From the NCBI GenBank assembly GCA_032622095.1, contig CP136066.1, positions 207,164,978 to 207,228,977 on the forward strand: DNA of 64,000 bases, in the 5' to 3' direction. Position 1 is the first letter of the stretch. Each line of letters opens with the position of its first letter. Of this stretch, positions 58,208 through 64,000 are shown piece after piece. This stretch comes from Siphonodentalium dalli. Taxonomy: Eukaryota; Mollusca; Scaphopoda; Gadilida; Siphonodentaliidae. A program made the position numbers and the translations under genes. Under the pieces are notes generated by a model, which did not search any database, had not been told where the DNA came from, and was given only the letters and a program-made list of their open reading frames with translations.

Positions 58208-58607
58208 TTAACCCTTTACCCAACAAACCGGCCAAAACCGGCCAAATAAAGCTTCAACAGCCTAAAATATCTTCGGTCTGTCTCAATAGAACCATACAAA
58301 TATGGATATCATTGGAACCGGCTCCTTGACCACATTGTGATGGTTACAGTTATGCCCTGTGCCAATGCATTCTCTTATATATGCGAGTCGACCATAGGTC
58401 GCCTCGCATATATAAGAGAATGCATTGGCCTAAAAAAAATCTTTTTTTAACACTTTTTACCATTTTTTCTTACATTCTTTAACAATTTTATAATTTTTAA
58501 TGTGTTAAGCCAATGCATTCTCTTATATATGCGAGGCGACCTATGGTCGACTCGCATATATAAGAGAATGCATTGGCACAGGGCCGTTCTGTTGGGTAAA
58601 GGGTTAA
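58208..58607. mobile_element. MITE-J2 (TTAA-flanked), inverted relative to 51635
   Basis: Same element in the opposite orientation, starting about 270 bases upstream of the ATG of the cupin-like gene. About 400 bases are almost unchanged between the two copies. Confidence 0.85.
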
Positions 58608-59164
58608 AATAATTTTTTTATATGAACCTGCTATCCTATCGGTTCATGATCCCTCTTGAAAGTACATGTAATTCATCGCCAACTTTACCTGGATATCTCA
58701 CACTGCATCAGTGTGTGTTCATAAACAAATAGCATGGCTGTTGCTATATTATACACATTGAATCTGCAGCAACACATGTTATGTTAGATTGGTGTGCGGT
58801 CATATTCAAAAGGCAATGTGAACATATGCCATCAATTTGCCAGTGATTAAATCAATACTGTACTCTTCCAACCTTCAAACAAGCTGCAGTATCAAAGTAC
58901 TAACCATCAATACACAAGCCCTTTACCCCAGATATAACCAAAGAAAACTTCAATGAGATCATGTACGATTGTAGTAAGGAGATAGTCACTGTCACCATAG
59001 ACTCATTATATCTCCGCTACAATCATGACAGGCAACACTTGTCGCATTTGACTGCAACCTAGTCAGCCACAGTATATATCCAACATTACATTCTAAATCA
59101 TTGATATACAGCCTGGGGATCCAGATAATTACGCAAACACCAAGTCTGTGTAATTAGGGAAACA

Positions 59165-59783
59165 TACTTTACATTTTACATTTTACATGTTTATCCTGAA
59201 ATCGTGTGACAGAGTTACCCGTTCAAGTGCGTGTGGTCTAGACCTAACCAACATCAGGAAACCAGACGGACGTTATGGTGAAAAATGCTTTCAAGAGACA
59301 TCTATCCAGATTTGGAATGGACTACCGTTAAAGATTAGACGTTCAAAAACAACCTCCGAATTTAAGAAAAAACTGAAAACCCATCTTTTCAAAAAATGTT
59401 TCAATTTATAGATCGTTATTTTTGGAAATCTTATTGCAGTTGTTATTTCAATACACACCGTTGTTAAAGTTTAATTTATTCTTTTATCTTAATTTTTTTT
59501 TATAAATGAAACTTTTCATTTTTTACTGAAATATCAATTTTCTTTAGCTTTAATTTTACAGTAATTTTCGTTAAATTTAATTTAAAATTTTTTTTTTTTC
59601 TTAACATAGTTAAGTTTTTATTTTTTCTTAATCTATCTTTACAAAATTGTATTTAATAAGTAGTAGGCCTATTGTTTGTATTTTTATAGTTTTATGTGTT
59701 TTTATTGTATTTACTTGTAAAGCGCATTGGAACATTATGTAGAATGCGTTTCTTAAATGTTAATAAATAAATAAATAAATAAT
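59165..59783 (+). mobile_element. 3' end of a CR1/L2-type LINE
   Basis: A 74-residue frame (59187-59411) matches the C-terminal tail common to LINE reverse transcriptases: TRSSACGLDL, GRYGEKCFQE, IWNGLPLKIRRS and FKKKLKTHLFKKCF. It is followed by an AT-rich 3'UTR, the 'tgtaaagcgcattgg' motif typical of CR1/L2 tails, and an 'aataaataaataaat' terminal repeat. The rest of the element is missing (5' truncation). Confidence 0.85.
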
Positions 59784-60113
59784 GCTATTTCCTTATGGCT
59801 TGAATAGGAAGGACTTTTTAGTTACCTCTTTCTTATAAGCTAGAGTATCTGTAATCAGCTAACTTGTAGACCCTGATTTTGCATTCAATATCGATATTAA
59901 AATTAAATTTAAAAATTAAATTGTCCCATTGAAAACAATATTGGATGAAAATGTTAAATTTTTTATATTGTGGCCCACATATCGATGGGCTTCTAAAATG
60001 TATCCTTCAAAAGTCTAATTTTACAGGAGACACAAAAAACTAGTTATCTCTGGAAATAGAATTAGTATTTGTCAATACCTTTGCATGATAATCCTTTACC
60101 GGTATATCTACAT

Positions 60114-60260
60114 GTACAATGTATATATAAAAGAGTAGGATCTGTCTGTTCGGATTTTTCTCCCAGACCCCTAGACCGATTTCAACCAATTTTTTTATGT
60201 GACACAGGGTACACTGACGGAGGTTATAATGGCGTTAGTTTTTCAAAATTTTGATTTAAA
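60114..60260 (+). mobile_element. Helitron-like 5' end
   Basis: 'tgtatatataaaagagtagg' then 'atctgtctgttcgg', and 'cccagacccctagaccgatt' as at 14395. No 3' end was found before the window ends. Confidence 0.5.
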
Positions 60261-62030
60261 AAAAATAAATAATAATAATAATAAAATGTTTGTAAATTTG
60301 AGCAAGGAGCGCAGCAAGGAGCTGAATTAAAAAAAAATTATAAAAAAAAGGCCCCTCCTGACGCTGAATAAAGGCTCAGGAAGGGAGGCCTGTTTCAGCT
60401 CGTCACAATATAAAAGATAAACTTTCATATTCATATCTCTCCTACATGTAGAAGAGATATGACATTTTAGAACTAAAAGTTATCAAATCCTGAGATACAA
60501 GTTGTATTTAGTTTTGATGAATTTCCATGGGTTTGATTAGTCTCTGTCACTCAGGATAAGGTGGAAGCAACCTCTGGCAATTCCTCTTCAAAACAATCTT
60601 ATCAGAATTATCCTACCGGGAACGGTTTCAAAATAAAAATTTGACATTTTAGAATTAAAGATAAAATTTCGGGAAACCCTGATACAACATTTTAGAACAT
60701 GTTTTTTCTTGAAAAACAAATGGCATTTATACTTGAAATATTGAAAGATATCTAAGGCCAAAATTAATAAATTGTTTGTTTGTCCACACCCCTACCCAAA
60801 AATTTTCAGGTGGGTAGGTAGGTAGGGATTTTTTTTGTTTTTTGCAAGGTGGAATGGCATATTAAGGGTCCCCTCCATGGTGCAGGCCGAGAGTATCAAT
60901 ATTAATAAATAGTCAGGGATTAATTTGATAACAAATTAAAAATTTAATAGTTTGAAAAACACAACAGGAACAATAAATAATTATGCTGTTCAGTCACAGT
61001 TGCTGGAGTTTCTGACCGAAAATGAGCTTCTCAGACAACATACCACTACTAAATAAATAAATAAAAAAAATATTCTCAATCTCAATAAAAGAATTTCCAG
61101 TCGCCGTTAAAATCAAGTCGGTCGGGGCGAGGACAAACAAATACCTTTTTAATTATGGCCTAAGGAACTTAAGTAATTGAGTCCGTAGATGCCCAATACA
61201 ACATTTCAGAATCCCACCAATGATATGCAGTAGCAATAAATGTCAGGGCACCAAGGGAGATGACCATGGGCGCAATCAATATCTATATTTTCATAGTGAA
61301 ATAATTTTAGAACAATGACTACAATTAAGTTTGTGGACAAGTCACTATAAAACGTTTATTGCTTCAGGCCACAGCGATTTTATTAGTTGTTTTATGAACA
61401 TTCGGAAAAAAGTCTCTAAATGGAGGAAGGAAAAAAAACTCATGCATGTCTTGACATACCGATTGGCAATTATTCCACACGATATTGGTGAATGCAAATC
61501 TCATACTATTATATTCACTTTTGCAAATAAAAATATATAAAACCAACACATTAACACTTTTGAAACTAACGCATCATTGATGAGTGGTTATCCCATTGGA
61601 ATTGTTCACATACTAAGTTGTTTGTTGAACTTATTATCTAAACATTTCCCTCAATAAATAGGGCTCGTTAATTGTTTGTTGTCTGTTTTTATCACCAAAA
61701 CATCCATCCAAATGAATAATAGATCAATCCAATGTATACTTTTTAACTGACTGGGAGAATCCATTCAGATAAGAATAGAAAGGGTTAATATCTGAAGTAT
61801 TCTCATTTTCCCAATCTATTATGAGTGATAGAACAGTCAGAGAAGTCTTACATAAACAGAACACCATGGTAAAAAATAAAAAAAACAAGGGTTGCACATC
61901 AAAGACATATATGGCAAATTTTGGTACACCGAAAAAAATCAAAGATAGCACTGGCCCATAAAAGTGAATCTGTTCGACCGGGAATCACTAAAAATGGACG
62001 AACTAAAGAACCATAACTCAGAACTAAGGG
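60261..62030. other. AT-rich region without a recognised gene
   Basis: Scattered MITE-I pieces (61560-61790) and short A/T runs only. No supported exon was found. Confidence 0.45.
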
Positions 62031-62039
62031 TCATAGCTC

Positions 62040-62275
62040 AGGTAAAACAACCCTGTAAAGTTTCAAAACAATTCTCCAATAAATGTGAGCTGCAGGCGTG
62101 CTGATAGATTCACATTCAAAATCCAAGATGGCTGCTGGTGGCCAATTTTTTTTTAATGATTTCGGGGGAAAAGGGAAGCTCCCATCTAGAGGTAACCCCA
62201 AAGATCCGTCTTTAGTTTGGTGACGATTGGAGGAGAAATGTGACCTCCAATTTTGTGACACATCTGAAGGCAAGT
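62040..62275 (+). repeat. Family E-like fragment
   Basis: 'aaaatccaagatggctgctg' followed by 'cccatctagaggtaacccca'. Confidence 0.6.
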
Positions 62276-62615
62276 TTCCATTTTCATGTACTAGTATTGT
62301 TTAATACCATTGATATATATTACTTCAGTCATATGGTGGTATTGGTGTGTGCATTGTTTGTTGTCCCTTCTAATTTGTAACTGAATGACAAAGTGGTGAC
62401 AAATATTTGCCTCAATAATCCCCCAATTAGCAGTGACCAGTGGAGGCATTGTGTCACCGGTAAGCTGGTGGCCACAAAGGCTAATTATTTGACAAGGTAA
62501 AAAAGTTAAACCAAATAATTAAATAGGTATCACCTTATGGCATTTTTATTGTATACATGTACACAATATCCAGGTACCATCTAGAGAATTGGCTCATTAG
62601 CCTCAGTAGGACTAT

Positions 62616-62711
62616 TATCATTTGTCATTTTTGCCAATAAGTGTGCCACAATGTCGCAGAAGCTCTACATGTTCTACCGGCAACTTCATGTTCTTATCTT
62701 GAGCTTTCCTG
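62616..62711 (-). CDS. Possible terminal coding exon, unrecognised
   Basis: Acceptor 'gaactaaattcttgcag', then a short frame reading KAQDKNMKLPVEHVELLRH to GKNDK and a stop. Composition (Lys, Glu, Leu, amphipathic) is protein-like, unlike the AT-rich surroundings, and no repeat covers it. No partner exon was found, so it may be chance. Confidence 0.3.
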
Positions 62712-63340
62712 CAAGAATTTAGTTCACTTTGTATGCTATGAAATAACTCCATAGTAATATAAATGTAATCATATAGCAATTTTGGACATAAGTTTGCATA
62801 CATGATACATGTTCATAACATTTGAACCTACAGTGTATCTGATATACATACAGAGATTATCAGGATTTCAGAGGAGCCAGAGCAAGGCCCCTTATGCCCT
62901 CCACCAGGTGGGGATCTAGTTTCATACCTCATATTTCAGCTAATGGACCTTTTCGACAGCTGTTAATCAAATAATTATTAGCAGATATATTCTACCAATC
63001 AGTAATTGAGTGGATGCTTGCATCATTTAAAAATTTTGGTTCACCCTAATATTGATATCAACGCATACATTCACTGTTAAATTGCCTATTTTCAAACAAC
63101 ATTACTTGTTGCCAAATCATAATGTGCTGAAATTTGTATATGTGCATTGATATTGGAAATTCATCCATGAACACTATTTTACATAGTGCATGACACTAGT
63201 CATATTTTTTCACAATTAAAGACCAAAAGAATATGTATGTTCTCAAGTGTATCATAGCATACAGACAGCCCTGTAAAACAAAAACAGTGTATCATAGCAT
63301 ACAGACAGCCCTGTAAAACAAAAACAGTCAGATAATTTTA

Positions 63341-63583
63341 ACCCTTCCATGACTGAAGCTTCCTGAAATATTTTGAAAACCCTGTGCTTATTTACGCAGT
63401 CTCCCATAGGAAGCATAGCATATACATGTATAAGACAAAGCATTAGCCAAACAATATTTACCTTGACCTTGTAAGCCAGTGCATTCTCTTTTATATGCGA
63501 GACTCCCTAAGGGAGAATCGCATATATAAGAGAATGCACTGGCACAGGATCTTTAATGCTGCTCCCGCCATGAAAGGGTTAAA
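63341..63583. mobile_element. MITE-J1
   Basis: 'aacccttccatgactgaagc' to 'ccgccatgaaagggttaa', containing the 'gagaatgcactggcacagg' palindrome. A 40-bp tandem duplication ('cagacagccctgtaaaac') lies just left, at 63248-63327. Confidence 0.7.
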
Positions 63584-63714
63584 GCGCTGTATGATTACCA
63601 AAGTTTTGCTTTACATGTACCTTTGACTGAAAAAGTGCCATTTTCTGAAAGTTTCTGTCTACATGTACGTTGAAATTGGATTCCATTGTCATAGTAAGAA
63701 GCGTACTTGTACCA

Positions 63715-64000
63715 AGCCTGCACATAGTCTGTCTGTCATTTGCAGAATGAGGTCCCCAGAGGGTGAATTTAGTGATGTTATCGCACAGTGGGCTGGCATC
63801 ACCAAATTCACCCTCTGGGAACCTCATTCTACTTAGGCCTCAACTGCGATGGGAGACCGAGGATCAGATTTAAGTTCACCAGTGAAAATTTGGTGATGTT
63901 CACTCATTAGTCACCTATATTATGTATTATATCTTCTGCAAATTAGGGGATATGGAAATTTCCCAGAAGGGAAAAAGAAATTAAAAAGTTGTTAATTTGA
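63715..64000. mobile_element. MITE-C, running off the window
   Basis: Left arms 63740-63830, then the core 'tatatcttctgcaaattagg'. Confidence 0.72.

Overview
The window looks like AT-rich, repeat-laden genomic DNA of an invertebrate animal, most likely a mollusc and plausibly a bivalve. It has spliced genes with GT-AG introns, C2H2 zinc-finger exons, palindromic MITEs of many families, Helitron ends, LINE tails, a BEL/Pao fossil, and tandem families carrying 'gtccgtccgtcc' and 'ccaagatggccgc' motifs of a kind common in molluscs. No bacterial gene organisation, rRNA or tRNA is visible. The organism call is inference from style, not from a marker gene.

The best gene is on the minus strand from 57939 down to 45287. 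I assembled seven exons by eye; all junctions are GT-AG and all phases agree. They give a protein of about 308 residues: a membrane-anchored N terminus followed by a JmjC/cupin-like domain. Most exons are too short to stand out as ORFs. The gene is full of repeats. A 3.2 kb, 45-unit minisatellite in its last intron is built from the 3' end of exon 6 plus the splice donor. The donors of exons 3 and 4 have separately been tandemly duplicated as 48-bp units, and each duplication was then split by a transposable element.

The left half (about 0.6-29 kb) is a composite segment present three times in different states of completeness (roughly 0.6-10.8 kb, 18.2-24.6 kb, 26.9-28.8 kb). The shared order is an AT-rich repeat, a 'ttttagctc' repeat, a Helitron 3' end read on the minus strand, a palindromic MITE, a C2H2 zinc-finger terminal exon, and more MITEs. 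Two copies keep an intact exon for a seven-finger protein (6650-7561 and 21490-22401); a 48-residue remnant lies at 1848-1991. A BEL/Pao fossil lies at 11.0-14.0 kb and a 163-bp tandem array at 15.6-17.6 kb.

The middle (29-45 kb) is mostly transposable elements, including a three-level nest at 30.4-31.8 kb. It also holds a terminal exon of an unrecognised Lys-rich zinc-binding protein (32514-33113), a BED-finger relic inside an insertion at 33.2-34.3 kb, a LINE tail next to its own inverted copy (38.9-39.4 kb), and a 38-bp satellite (43.6-44.4 kb). To the right of the cupin-like gene (58-64 kb) are MITEs, a LINE 3' end with an 'aataaataaataaat' tail, a Helitron-like 5' end and one weak terminal-exon candidate.
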